Origin: SMWN01 sp965221455
GTDB taxonomy: Bacteria; Pseudomonadota; Gammaproteobacteria; Eutrophobiales; Eutrophobiaceae
Assembly: GCA_965221455.1 (NCBI GenBank)
Contig: OZ244890.1
Location: forward strand, 434,001 to 498,000
Length of the DNA stretch: 64,000 nt
Reading direction: 5' to 3'
Shown: in pieces, positions 25,686-34,033 of the stretch
Position numbering within the stretch: position 1 is the stretch's first letter
Layout: the number at the start of each line of letters is the position of its first letter
Notes under the pieces: model-generated
What the model was told of the DNA's origin: nothing
Seen by the model: the letters and a program-made list of their open reading frames with translations, nothing else
Databases searched by the model: none
Translations under genes and position numbers: made by a program

Positions 25686-26579
25686 TTATACGTGAGCAGC
25701 AAGCTGATTTTTATAATATTCCTTCTGCCGTTTGACTGCGATAACTGTATTACGCATTAAAATTGAAACTGTTACCGGACCTACACCACCCGGTACCGGA
25801 GTGATCCAGCCGGCTACCTGACTGCAAGACTCATAATCACTATCACCAACAATCCCTGGTTTGCCATCTGGACTTTTTACCTGGTTAATACCAATATCAA
25901 TCAGTGCCGCGCCGGATCCAATAATATCCGCTGTTACCAGGCCCGGTTTTCCAACCGCAACAAATACTGCATCGGCGTGTTTGGAATGTTTCGTCACATC
26001 TCGTGTCATGTGATGACATACGGTTACCGTCGCACCTGCAGCCATTAACATGAATGCGATGGGCTTACCGACAATTTCCGAATGCCCAATGACTGTAACC
26101 TCCAAACCTTCAAGTTCAAGATTTGTCCTGCGCAAGAGTTCTACTGCGGCAAGTGCAGTACACGGCCCTATGTCCAATTCGTTATAAACGATATTACCAA
26201 TAGATGCCGGGTGCATGCCTTCTACATCTTTTAATGGATGAATCGCACTTTGCAGAACCTTGACCGGCAATTTATCCGGCACCGGCCGTTGAAGAATAAT
26301 ACCCGTAATACGTGGATCGGCATTGTAGGTAAATATGACTGTTCGTATTTCCTCCAATGAAATATCTTTTGCAAAATGTCGCTCTATAAATTCAATCCCT
26401 GTTTTTTCAGCTTTATTTTTCTGGTTGCGGACATATAAATCCACAGCAGGATTATCCCCGATCTTGATTGAGACCAATCTCGGTGTCCAACCTTCCTTCT
26501 TTAAACCAATAACATCGTTAGTAAGTTCGTCAATAATGTCATTACTAATTGCTTTACCATCGAGAATTTTTGCGACCAT
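25686..26579 (-). CDS. folD: Bifunctional methylenetetrahydrofolate dehydrogenase/cyclohydrolase FolD
   Basis: A 297-residue protein with the FolD signatures GIILQRPVP, HPLKDVEGMHP, VTVIGHSEIVGKP and PVPGGVGPVTVS. It interconverts 5,10-methylene-THF and 10-formyl-THF with NADP. A methylene-THF producer (SoxBDAG) is encoded in the same island, so this copy may serve C1 oxidation rather than, or as well as, purine synthesis. The ATG is at 26579, and the gene lies directly upstream of the repeat island. Confidence 0.95.
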   Translation of the reverse strand: MVAKILDGKAISNDIIDELTNDVIGLKKEGWTPRLVSIKIGDNPAVDLYVRNQKNKAEKTGIEFIERHFAKDISLEEIRTVIFTYNADPRITGIILQRPVPDKLPVKVLQSAIHPLKDVEGMHPASIGNIVYNELDIGPCTALAAVELLRRTNLELEGLEVTVIGHSEIVGKPIAFMLMAAGATVTVCHHMTRDVTKHSKHADAVFVAVGKPGLVTADIIGSGAALIDIGINQVKSPDGKPGIVGDSDYESCSQVAGWITPVPGGVGPVTVSILMRNTVIAVKRQKEYYKNQLAAHV

Positions 26580-26750
26580 ACCAAAAGTTCACTTACATGT
26601 ATAAAATAGCAGCAGCACACTATCACAAAGCCCTGGTGCGCCGATATATACTTCAAGATATATTTCTAAATGAGTATTTTCCTTTTCCGGGATTAAATTT
26701 TATAAATTGCAGATCCCGGATAAATTTTTACCGGCACCGGTGCAATAGTC

Positions 26751-26873
26751 ATGAATATTGTTGTCTGCGTTAAACAAATTCCGGATATTCGCTCTACAAT
26801 AAAACCGAATGTCCAGCGCGGCTATATCGAAACAGAACGTTTCCACCGGTTTATCAACCCCGAAGATGAATGA
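26751..26873 (+). pseudogene. Truncated electron-transfer flavoprotein beta subunit (etfB N-terminus)
   Basis: It opens MNIVVCVKQIPD and continues to RFINPEDE, the diagnostic first ~40 residues of EtfB, then meets an in-frame TGA. The following bases read AVAQAFSFPVSF, without further EtfB resemblance. The rest of the gene is replaced by the mosaic repeat region, and no etfA is seen. ETF would normally accept electrons from flavin dehydrogenases such as those in this island. Confidence 0.75.
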
Positions 26874-26879
26874 GCTGTT

Positions 26880-27310
26880 GCACAGGCATTCTCCTTTCCA
26901 GTTTCCTTTGCGGGTGCGGTGACTTTCCAGCTTCCTGTGCGTTTATGGCTTTGATCACTGCTTGTTGTCCGGTTCATGGCATACAAATGCAAGATCACTT
27001 TCACACGTTCTGCATAGCATTCGCACACCACCTGCAGCAAATCCATGATGTGTCCTCGTTGTAACCGCAGTCTCCAACGCTGTGCCATCATCATTAGTGC
27101 ACCCATCGCACTTATATATTTATGGGTATGCGTACAGCCGTTTGTGTAGTGAGTGAATCGCCCCTGATTTTGTAGACAGCAACGGTTCAGTCTATATGAG
27201 TAAAGGAGGTGTGCATGAATAACAAAATCTATAAAGAATTTTCCGCACCAAAAGCGCTCCCCCTGCCAGGGGGAGTCCTCCGCAGGGGGTGGGGGCATAT
27301 GAGTAAATCA
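26880..27310. other. Region between the etfB stub and the repeat island, no gene recognised
   Basis: A minus-strand frame of 158 codons covers 26822-27298 but overlaps the etfB stub and has no family resemblance that I can name. Its middle (LQRGHIMDLLQVVCECYAER) looks protein-like, so a decayed accessory ORF is possible. A CCCCCTGCC-type palindromic repeat starts at about 27256. Confidence 0.35.
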
Positions 27311-27311
27311 T

Positions 27312-27516
27312 CTGAACATCGTCATTCCCGCGAAAAATATGTCCTCGCAGAAGTTGTGTATTTTTTTGCGTCTTATAGATTCCCGCTTGCGCGGGAATGA
27401 CGGGGTAGTGGTGCAGGAAGCGCGGAGCTTGAAAAGCAACCACCCCACCCCTGCGGGGCACCCCTCCTTGACAAGGAGGGGAGTGAGTTAGCCGACAAAG
27501 TTGAGTGACAGTAAAA
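27312..27516. repeat. 205-bp direct repeat, copy 1
   Basis: Nearly identical to 27631-27835. Inside, CGTCATTCCCGCG (27320-27332) and CGCGGGAATGACG (27390-27402) are exact 13-base inverted arms around an AT-rich core. These are followed by CCCCTGCGGGG and CCCCTCCTTGACAAGGAGGGG hairpins. The type resembles the CGTCATTCCCGCG family of dispersed palindromic repeats. Confidence 0.9.
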
Positions 27517-27630
27517 TCGTCATTCCCGCGAAAGCGGGGATCCAGAAAAACGAAGGCCTGGTGCCTGCCTTACGCTTTCCTGAGTTTAGTAGTGCACATG
27601 GGTGGAAAGAAAAGCCGCTTAATAAAATGA

Positions 27631-27835
27631 CTGAACATCGTCATTCCCGCGAAAAATATGTCCTCGCAGAAGTTGTGTATTTTTTTGCGTCTTATAGATT
27701 CCCGCTTGCGCGGGAATGACGGGGTAGTGGTGCAGAAAGCGCGGAGCTTGAAAAACAACCACCCCGCCCCTGCGGGGCACCCCTCCTTGACAAGGAGGGG
27801 AGTTAAGTAGCTGGCAAAGTTGAGTGACAGTAAAA
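27631..27835. repeat. 205-bp direct repeat, copy 2
   Basis: Same length and order of hairpins as copy 1, with only a few substitutions (for example GGAAGC/GAAAGC, GAGTGAGTTAGC/GAGTTAAGTAGC). The 114-base spacer between copies carries a further CATTCCCGCG hairpin and a segment that recurs in diverged form at about 29040-29100. Confidence 0.9.
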
Positions 27836-27944
27836 GCATTTCCCGCCCTAAAAGCTCTCCCCCTGCCAAGGGGGAGTGTAGTGGTCTAATAAATCCGTAC
27901 CAGGTGATAGGTGATGAAATCACATACTCATGGAGGTACGGCTC

Positions 27945-28100
27945 ATGACAAAAGAACGAAAACACTTTACACCTGAGTTTAAACAAGATGCTGCCTTGTC
28001 TGGTAGTAGACCAGGACTACAGCATCAAAGAAGCCTGTCCAGTTGAGCAATTAAGCACGCACTATCGTCAAAGTGACGGCGATGATTGTCAGTAGCCAGC
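27945..28100 (+). pseudogene. IS3-family transposase OrfA remnant (frameshifted)
   Basis: ATG ACA AAA GAA CGA begins the characteristic MTKERKHFTPEFKQ helix. One base-phase change later the DQDYSIKEAC recognition-helix sequence appears, then the frame is lost. Only about 45 codons remain of the usual ~90-100. Confidence 0.75.
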
Positions 28101-28322
28101 AGGGCTTATCGCAACAGTCACCTCGTCATTCCTGCGGAAGCAGGAATCCAGGTGCTGATTGCAACTCGTCTGAATTGCTTCGCTAAAGCTCTCCCCCTGC
28201 CAAGGGGGAGGGGGTTGCAGGGGGGAGGGAATGACGACTTACAACATCACCACAAACAATACAGACATTACCGCAACCAGCTTCCAGCATTCCATGTGAC
28301 CGCCTGAAAGCATCAACCCCTG

Positions 28323-28546
28323 CCGTCATTGCGAGCAAAGCGAAGCAATCCAGTAAACTTTAAAGATAAGTCAGGATACCTTGAAATATTTGAAGATATG
28401 CAAAATGCCATTGCCAGAGAAAAATAAATTAAAGCTGACTCCCGCAAAAAGAAACCTGCCCTGATTGAAAAACACAATCCGGAATGGAACAATTTATATG
28501 AAGATATTGTTTAATCTGGATTGCTTCGCTTTGCTCGCAATGACGG
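28323..28546. mobile_element. MITE-like element with perfect 30-bp inverted ends carrying a GIY-YIG fragment
   Basis: The ends 28323-28352 and 28517-28546 are exact reverse complements (core GTCATTGCGAGCAAAGCGAAG). Between them a plus-strand frame (28356-28514) reads GYLEIFEDMQNAIAREK, a stop, then DSRKKKPALIEKHNPEWNNLY. This is the C-terminal third of a GIY-YIG (UvrC-like/YhbQ-like) nuclease. The element sits inside the IS3 remnant and is therefore younger than it. Confidence 0.8.
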
Positions 28547-28549
28547 TGC

Positions 28550-28970
28550 AACGTCCCAACCAGGTTGGGTATACGTGACGTATGTCCGGGTCGGGACACG
28601 GTGGCTGTATTTAGCCCTGGTCATGGATTTGTATGCCCTGCGTATTGCCTATGAATCCAGAGCTAAACCCAGGGGATTGATGTATCACTCTGACCAGGGA
28701 ACTCATTACACCAGCCGTGCTTTTCAGCAACTGCTTTGGCGATATCATATCAAGCAGAGTATGAGCCATCGAGGTAACTGTTGGGACAATGCCCCAATGG
28801 AACGCTGTTTTAGAAGTTTTAAATCGGCATGGATGCCGAAGACCTTCTATTCATCTTACGCACAAGCTGAACACGACATTATGCAATATATCAAATATCA
28901 CAATCATCATAAGGAGCATCGCTATATTGTGTATCTAACACCGGTTGACGCTGAGAAACAAATCGCATGA
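28550..28970 (+). pseudogene. IS3-family transposase OrfB, C-terminal integrase core remnant
   Basis: It opens within VYVTYVRVGTRWLYLALVMDL and continues AYESRAKPRGLMYHSDQGTHY, GNCWDNAPMERCFRSFK to a stop at 28970. The second Asp (SDQGTHY) and the Glu (NAPMERCF) of the DDE triad are present. The first Asp region and about 40 following residues are deleted, so it is inactive. Confidence 0.88.
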
Positions 28971-29132
28971 AAACAACCTATCGACTGGTACGGAAATACC
29001 GGACCACTTTAAGTACCCCGCAGGGGGGAGGGGGTTGTTAGTGCCTGTGCCCTGCGCTTTCCCGAGTTTAGCCATGCACATGGGTGGCAAGAAAAGCCGG
29101 TGCAGTGAGCGTCCATGCTGTCCATGCAGCCA

Positions 29133-32100
29133 CTACTGCAAGAGTGCCTCGATATTCGTCCTGACCGCATTGAACGATGGATTGCCCGGAATGGTATCAA
29201 GCAGGCCCACCGCATCACGAATACCAAACAGGTAGCGACCCAGCAAGAGTCCGTCACTCTGGTTGGGATCACCGCCGCTGCCATCCACATCAAGACGACC
29301 GCTGGCGAAAGCCCCCGCAATATTCGCCGTGACCGCACTGGCCGAGGGACTCCCGGGAATCGTATCAAGCAAGCCCGCCGCATCACGAATACCAAACAGG
29401 TAGCGGCCCAGCAAGAGTCCGTCACTCTGGTTAGGATCACCACCGCTGCCATCGACATCAAGACTTACCGCCGCTATCTCCGTCACCGTCACGGTCACGG
29501 TGGCCGCCGTGACGGTACGATAGGTGGTGTCGGTACTGGTCACCGTATGCGTGAGTCGCACGGTCTCGTCGTCTGTATCAGCGTCTTCCACTCCCGTCAC
29601 GGTGATGGTTTTGGCGGTATTCCAGTCGGTGGTGCCAAACATCAGTGAGGTGGGACTCACCGTCACAGCAGCGGCATTGGAATGGGTCACGCTAATCGTC
29701 ACTGCTTCCGTCGGTGGGGTATTCAAGCGCAGCGTATACATGCCAGTCCCGCCACGTTCATGGACTGTCAGCGTCGTGGAACTCACGAACACGCCCGGGC
29801 CGTCGTTATCATTCAAGGTCACAGCCACGGAGTCTATCGTCACGGCAGCCCCATTGTAGCCAGGGTCCGTACTTGTCGCTGTATGCGTGAGTTGCACGGT
29901 CTCGTGGTCTGTATCCGTGTCCTCAACACTACTCACCGTCACCGTCCGGGCACTGTTCCAGTTGTCTGTGGTAAACGTCAGTGAGGTGGCACTGAGGGTC
30001 ACTGCAGTGGCATCGGGATTGGTCACGGTCAGCGTTACCGGCCCTGTCGGCCGGCTGCTCAGCATCAGGGTATAGCTGGTGCTGTCACCCCCTTCGGTGA
30101 CATTCAGCGCGGTCGGCGACACCCGCACACCCGCTACCGCCACCGGGTCGGAGGTCAGGCTATCGCCTCCCGCATTCGGATAACTCGCCATCACGCGCAA
30201 CCACGTGCCTATCTGTGATTGGTCTGATGCAATCGTGTACGTGGCGGTATTATTGGTCCCCGGTGCGGCGGTAAACGGTCCCGCCGAGGCGGTCGCTGTC
30301 TGCCATTCATGGGTAATGGTGCCGACATCGGTAGTCGGTGAGGCGTCCGCATCGGTGACCGCGCCCGCTGTCAGCGTGCCGCCTGCTCTGGCAATGCCGG
30401 TGATGGGTCCGATGGCACCGCGACGGTCAACCTGTACGCTATTGGAGAACAGGGTGTCGTTGAAATCCCCGCCCTGGGTCACCTGCACCCGCAGCCAGTG
30501 AGCATGGTCCGCCGCTTGCACCGTGTAGGTCGCGCTGGTGCCGTTCGTGCTGATATCTGTTGCGTTGCTACAGTCTTGAGTGGTACAGCGTTGCCATTGA
30601 TGGGCGTTGATATTGACGGTCAACGTGGGATGGCTCAGCGCACCGGCGGTCAAGATATCATCGACCCTGGCCGGGGTGTTGGGGGTACTGTCCTGGATGG
30701 CACCTAATGTCGCGGGCACCGCATAAATATAGTTGTCGGTGGCACTCAGTTCACCGATGACTTGCCTGGTGATGGCTGCGACACTCGCTCCGATATTGCA
30801 CAGCGGCGAGTTGGCTTGTGCGGTTTGTTCGGTGTTGGTCGTGGTCCCCGAGCGCACTCTTAAATCACCGCTGGCGGTACATGAACTGTCCAATAAGCGC
30901 ACCCTGTTGCTGCCGGATGGTCGGTAAAACACGATTCCCGGTCCCGGGATAGCGGTCCATGAGAGGTTCGGACGGGACAGGTTGGACTTCAGGACTATAT
31001 TGGTAGGGCCTGTCACGAACAGTGTTCCGCTATTCGGGGTCTCTCGCCCAGTTGTGATGAATCGAGGGGTTGTAAACGTGACTGTGCCGCCAGTGGTATC
31101 AATGTCCGTTAATTGCAGCCGACCATCGCTGTTATTGCGGGTGAGTACCACGCTTGTGATGTCATCACTACCGTAGTTTGTCGCATCGGTATGCCCGGCC
31201 GGGCCGTTGACGAGATAGTTATTCCAGAAGGTCGCACTCGGGCGGGCCTCGGTTTGCCCGTGGTTGGTGATGTCGGTGCCGTAGGCATTGGCACAATGGC
31301 CGCCCGTCCCGGCATTACAGGTGCGTGTCTGGTTCTTGTCGGTGATATTGCCCGCACTCCAGGCGCCCCAGCCGTCGTTGTAGTTTAGAATACCCACTGC
31401 CGTAGCCACAGACTGCTTGGTGATGTCGTAAGGGGTGGATTGACACAGGGTACGCAGAGCCTGAGAATCTGATATGTTGGGGGTCACGCCGCCTGAGCTG
31501 CGTACCCTTGCGTCCCCGGTTCTACAATGAATCTCCACTATGTTGTCTACCCCAGGGAGAAATATCCGTCCCGGTCCCGGAATAGCGGCGAAGCCCCCGG
31601 TAAACGGGTTGTGCCAGTCGTTGTCGCCCGCATTCCAGGCGGCGAGGAAGTTGGCGAAGGCCGGGAACGCCCCGAGTAGGGTGGTTCGGAAAGGGAACGA
31701 CAAGTTGAGGGGCCCTGACTGCCGGTCATACCACACCTTCAGCGTGGTCGGGCTGATAATCTCCGACATGCCTATCTGAGTCCACCCGCCGGTCGGAATC
31801 CCGGAATTCGGGTATAGGACCGGATTGGTGCCTTCCGGGCAGGGGGTGTTCGGGCCGGGAGTGCCGACGACGTTGACACTGCACGTCCGCCGGGTCGTCA
31901 GCGTCTCATTATTGATTGTCCCGGTGTAGGTGTACGATGCCGTATCCGGTACCGGTACGTCTGCGGACATCGGGGCATTGAACGCGGTATTTAGACTGGC
32001 TGCGGCAATCTTGTTGGCGTTGTATGAGTTGGTTATCTCTAGCGGGGTCGAGCAAAAGTTGGTGTTGCCTTCCAGCGTGTCCATCATCCCCGTCTTTATC

Positions 32101-32714
32101 AGGCTGGTGCCGGAGGTGGCGGGAGTGACAAAGGCAAGTCCGCTGGTACTGTTTCTTTGGCAGCGTACCTCGAATGCCTCCCCGTCCCGGTCATAGACGG
32201 TGGACGTGACATCCAATAGCGGATTGAGCACCCGCCGAGCCACGGCAACATCAAAGCTGACACCTGTCGCAGTAGCTATGCACAATTCGTTTACGACATT
32301 GCTCATAGTATTGCCAACTCCGCTACCTGTACGGGAGGTGTTAGATGATATTAAGCATGTTCGGATGCCCGAAAGGACCGACTGGTCGGTCACGCCACTC
32401 GCGAAAGGACCACCACTGTGATTTGTATGGACGTGGCGCCGAAGCACAAACCACGGCACGCTGACCCGATTCGCGTTGGGGTTCCCTGCCACGGTGGTGG
32501 CAAAAGTGGTGGTGCCGTCACCATCCTCGGAGGTGGTGGTGACGGCGGGATCGCCGCCCAGATTATACTCGTAGCCGTCACCGCCCCCATCCGGGATGAC
32601 GTAAAAGTCGACCAACCCGCGCGCATGGAAACTGTCCGAAAGTGGCGCCTGCGCCCGTGCCGCCGGGCTTGCCCATGCCGTCATCAGGGCAACAACGACC
32701 ATAACCGCCGTCAT
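29133..32714 (-). CDS. Large secreted repeat protein with two C-terminal dockerin-like repeats
   Basis: I start at the ATG at 32714, which gives a signal peptide (hydrophobic VMVVVALMTAWAS, cleavage near ARAQA); the open frame extends 57 codons upstream without signal character. About 1190 residues: a Cys-containing N-terminal half with a repeated IPGPG-I-F segment and CRTGDARVRSSG / CTASGDLRVRSG repeats; Ig-like beta modules (HEWQTATASAGPF); two ~90-residue Calx-beta-like modules (SLTFTTDNWNSARTVTV, SLMFGTTDWNTAKTITV); and two 56-residue tail repeats (LDVDGSGGDPNQSDGLLLGR, YLFGIRDA) resembling dockerin EF-hand loops. Base composition is clearly GC-richer than its neighbours. Probable surface or adhesive protein, acquired horizontally. 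Confidence 0.8.
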   Translation of the reverse strand: MTAVMVVVALMTAWASPAARAQAPLSDSFHARGLVDFYVIPDGGGDGYEYNLGGDPAVTTTSEDGDGTTTFATTVAGNPNANRVSVPWFVLRRHVHTNHSGGPFASGVTDQSVLSGIRTCLISSNTSRTGSGVGNTMSNVVNELCIATATGVSFDVAVARRVLNPLLDVTSTVYDRDGEAFEVRCQRNSTSGLAFVTPATSGTSLIKTGMMDTLEGNTNFCSTPLEITNSYNANKIAAASLNTAFNAPMSADVPVPDTASYTYTGTINNETLTTRRTCSVNVVGTPGPNTPCPEGTNPVLYPNSGIPTGGWTQIGMSEIISPTTLKVWYDRQSGPLNLSFPFRTTLLGAFPAFANFLAAWNAGDNDWHNPFTGGFAAIPGPGRIFLPGVDNIVEIHCRTGDARVRSSGGVTPNISDSQALRTLCQSTPYDITKQSVATAVGILNYNDGWGAWSAGNITDKNQTRTCNAGTGGHCANAYGTDITNHGQTEARPSATFWNNYLVNGPAGHTDATNYGSDDITSVVLTRNNSDGRLQLTDIDTTGGTVTFTTPRFITTGRETPNSGTLFVTGPTNIVLKSNLSRPNLSWTAIPGPGIVFYRPSGSNRVRLLDSSCTASGDLRVRSGTTTNTEQTAQANSPLCNIGASVAAITRQVIGELSATDNYIYAVPATLGAIQDSTPNTPARVDDILTAGALSHPTLTVNINAHQWQRCTTQDCSNATDISTNGTSATYTVQAADHAHWLRVQVTQGGDFNDTLFSNSVQVDRRGAIGPITGIARAGGTLTAGAVTDADASPTTDVGTITHEWQTATASAGPFTAAPGTNNTATYTIASDQSQIGTWLRVMASYPNAGGDSLTSDPVAVAGVRVSPTALNVTEGGDSTSYTLMLSSRPTGPVTLTVTNPDATAVTLSATSLTFTTDNWNSARTVTVSSVEDTDTDHETVQLTHTATSTDPGYNGAAVTIDSVAVTLNDNDGPGVFVSSTTLTVHERGGTGMYTLRLNTPPTEAVTISVTHSNAAAVTVSPTSLMFGTTDWNTAKTITVTGVEDADTDDETVRLTHTVTSTDTTYRTVTAATVTVTVTEIAAVSLDVDGSGGDPNQSDGLLLGRYLFGIRDAAGLLDTIPGSPSASAVTANIAGAFASGRLDVDGSGGDPNQSDGLLLGRYLFGIRDAVGLLDTIPGNPSFNAVRTNIEALLQ
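29163..29468. repeat. 168-bp tandem repeat encoding the dockerin-like tail
   Basis: Two copies with a 168-base (56-codon) period; the segment CGCATCACGAATACCAAACA recurs at 29211 and 29379. Differences are scattered substitutions with no frameshift, so the duplication is maintained as protein. Confidence 0.85.
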
Positions 32715-32885
32715 GCCCGCGCAACGATAAACTCGTGCATCATCATGCAACCCGTGCAATAGCCCGTTCCGCCTCTCGCCGTCCACACAACCCACAATGC
32801 CACCCAACTGACACCTCAAACGCCGCAAAAGACCAAATTGCACACCCAACACATCCGCAGTAAGCTGCGCTTCGTATTCGGTCAT

Positions 32886-33340
32886 AGCAATGTTGCGCCT
32901 GGTGGCGGCGCGGTCTGCGCCAGTGTTGCGGTCTACCGAGGGTGCTGTGGTGCTGTGGTGCTGTGGTGCTGTGGTGCTGGCACTTGCCGCGCAAGTGCCA
33001 GCGTGGTGGTGTGTTTACGTGATTTTATCAACATATGTCAGTTCCTCTCCCGCGAGCTATTCAGATTGCCCACGTGCCCCTCTCACTCGGCACTGTACAT
33101 TATCGTACTGACTGCCTCAACCTCAACCACTGTTCCATGGCAATCTGGCGCCGATGTTGCAGTGCTGCCACTTTTGGCGTAATACCAGCGTGATGGTCCG
33201 TTTACGTGGTTTTGTCGGTATCTGATGCTCTCTCCATGTCCAGTAGAGTGCAACGGGTTTTTGCCATCACTTCCCTTGCTTACCCGGTGTAACACATTCA
33301 CCACGCTTGAAGTGGCTCGAAGATCGGGGGCAGGTCACTC
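32886..33340. other. Gene-free GC-rich spacer upstream of the repeat protein
   Basis: It contains an 8-base tandem array TGCTGTGG (four full copies plus a part, 32943-32980), then a 12-bp perfect hairpin GCTGGCACTTGC-CGC-GCAAGTGCCAGC (32976-33002). It also holds two diverged copies of a CCAGCGTG.TGG...GTTTACGTG segment (about 32999 and 33187). No coding frame with family resemblance was seen. Confidence 0.6.
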
Positions 33341-33838
33341 TCATTCAGCAATCAGTGCCTTCATCTTTGCCACGGAATCCTCATCCAATTCTTTCTCGAC
33401 AGGTGTTCCCGCGGTTGCATCACGAAATTCCTTCTCTGCAACCGCGTCTTCGCTCTCCGCTCTTGCTGCTTCGTTGGCATTCTTTTGTAGCGCCATTTTT
33501 AATTTCGCAACTTTATCTAACTTTTCTCTTGCCGCAAGCCGGTCTTTTTCAGCACTCATAAAAGCCTTTAGCCGTAATTTTATTCCTTGATCATCAGAAA
33601 TTTGAATACCGGTATCATCAACGACCTTGCCACGATTGAAGACAAATATTCGTGGTCCACCTTCAGCACCACGATACCAGGGAGGCGGCTTACCGGATAA
33701 TTGTGTTGTCCCGGTTTCAGGATCAATCCATTGATACATCTGTGCCTGAACAGATTGCATGAATACACACTGGCCAAGCAACAGAAAAAACATTAAGCAA
33801 TCAATTAAGCGATAACAATGCACTCTGTGATCCTCCAT
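33341..33838 (-). CDS. DUF4124-domain secreted protein
   Basis: A 165-residue protein. A hydrophobic signal segment (CLMFFLLLGQCVFMQSVQA) is followed at once by the DUF4124 signature QMYQWIDPETGTTQLSGKPPPWY. The C-terminal half is a charged Ala/Lys/Glu helix (KLDKVAKLKMALQKNANEAA), possibly coiled coil. DUF4124 proteins are small periplasmic proteins of unknown function common in gammaproteobacteria. It lies 196 bases downstream of the pfaA-like gene on the same strand. Confidence 0.88.
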   Translation of the reverse strand: MEDHRVHCYRLIDCLMFFLLLGQCVFMQSVQAQMYQWIDPETGTTQLSGKPPPWYRGAEGGPRIFVFNRGKVVDDTGIQISDDQGIKLRLKAFMSAEKDRLAAREKLDKVAKLKMALQKNANEAARAESEDAVAEKEFRDATAGTPVEKELDEDSVAKMKALIAE

Positions 33839-34033
33839 ACGTACTGTCGGAATTATGGCATTTGATTAATCATCAAGTTCGACTCACTTGTCAGGCAGGG
33901 TGAACGGGAATTTCGGGAACGATATCCGGAACATCACGATGTTGTCCAGGTTAACCATAACGGACAGATCAAACTGATTTGATCGACATGATACATTTTT
34001 AAATTGCAAAACCCTATCAGTGATCCAGTGCAT

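Larger units (their letters stand above)
27881..29007. mobile_element. Degenerate IS3-family insertion sequence interrupted by a nested element
   Basis: The terminal inverted repeats start GTGGTC and end CCGTACCA at 27881-27902 and 28986-29007 (reverse strand); I count 17 of 22 positions identical. An orfA start (MTKERKHFTPEFKQDAA at 27945) continues after a frameshift as DQDYSIKEAC. orfB survives only as its C-terminal integrase core. Repeats and a GIY-YIG-bearing element fill the middle. The element cannot encode an active transposase. Confidence 0.85.

Noticed and set aside
26822..27298. 158-codon minus-strand frame over the etfB stub
   Set aside because: It overlaps a recognisable EtfB fragment and repeat DNA and no family could be named; kept only as part of an undefined region.
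28086..28307. 73-codon plus-strand frame inside the IS remnant
   Set aside because: It is composed almost entirely of palindromic repeat sequence.
27320..28352. CRISPR-like array of CGTCATTCCCGCG repeats
   Set aside because: Copies are irregularly spaced, palindromic and in both orientations, without uniform spacers or cas genes.
30498..31388. Several 60-90 codon plus-strand frames within the large repeat protein gene
   Set aside because: They are antisense shadows of a GC-rich gene with a continuous 1190-codon frame.
33185..33225. Second copy of a CCAGCGTG...GTTTACGTG segment as an integron or phage attachment site
   Set aside because: The two copies are too diverged and no recombinase is nearby.
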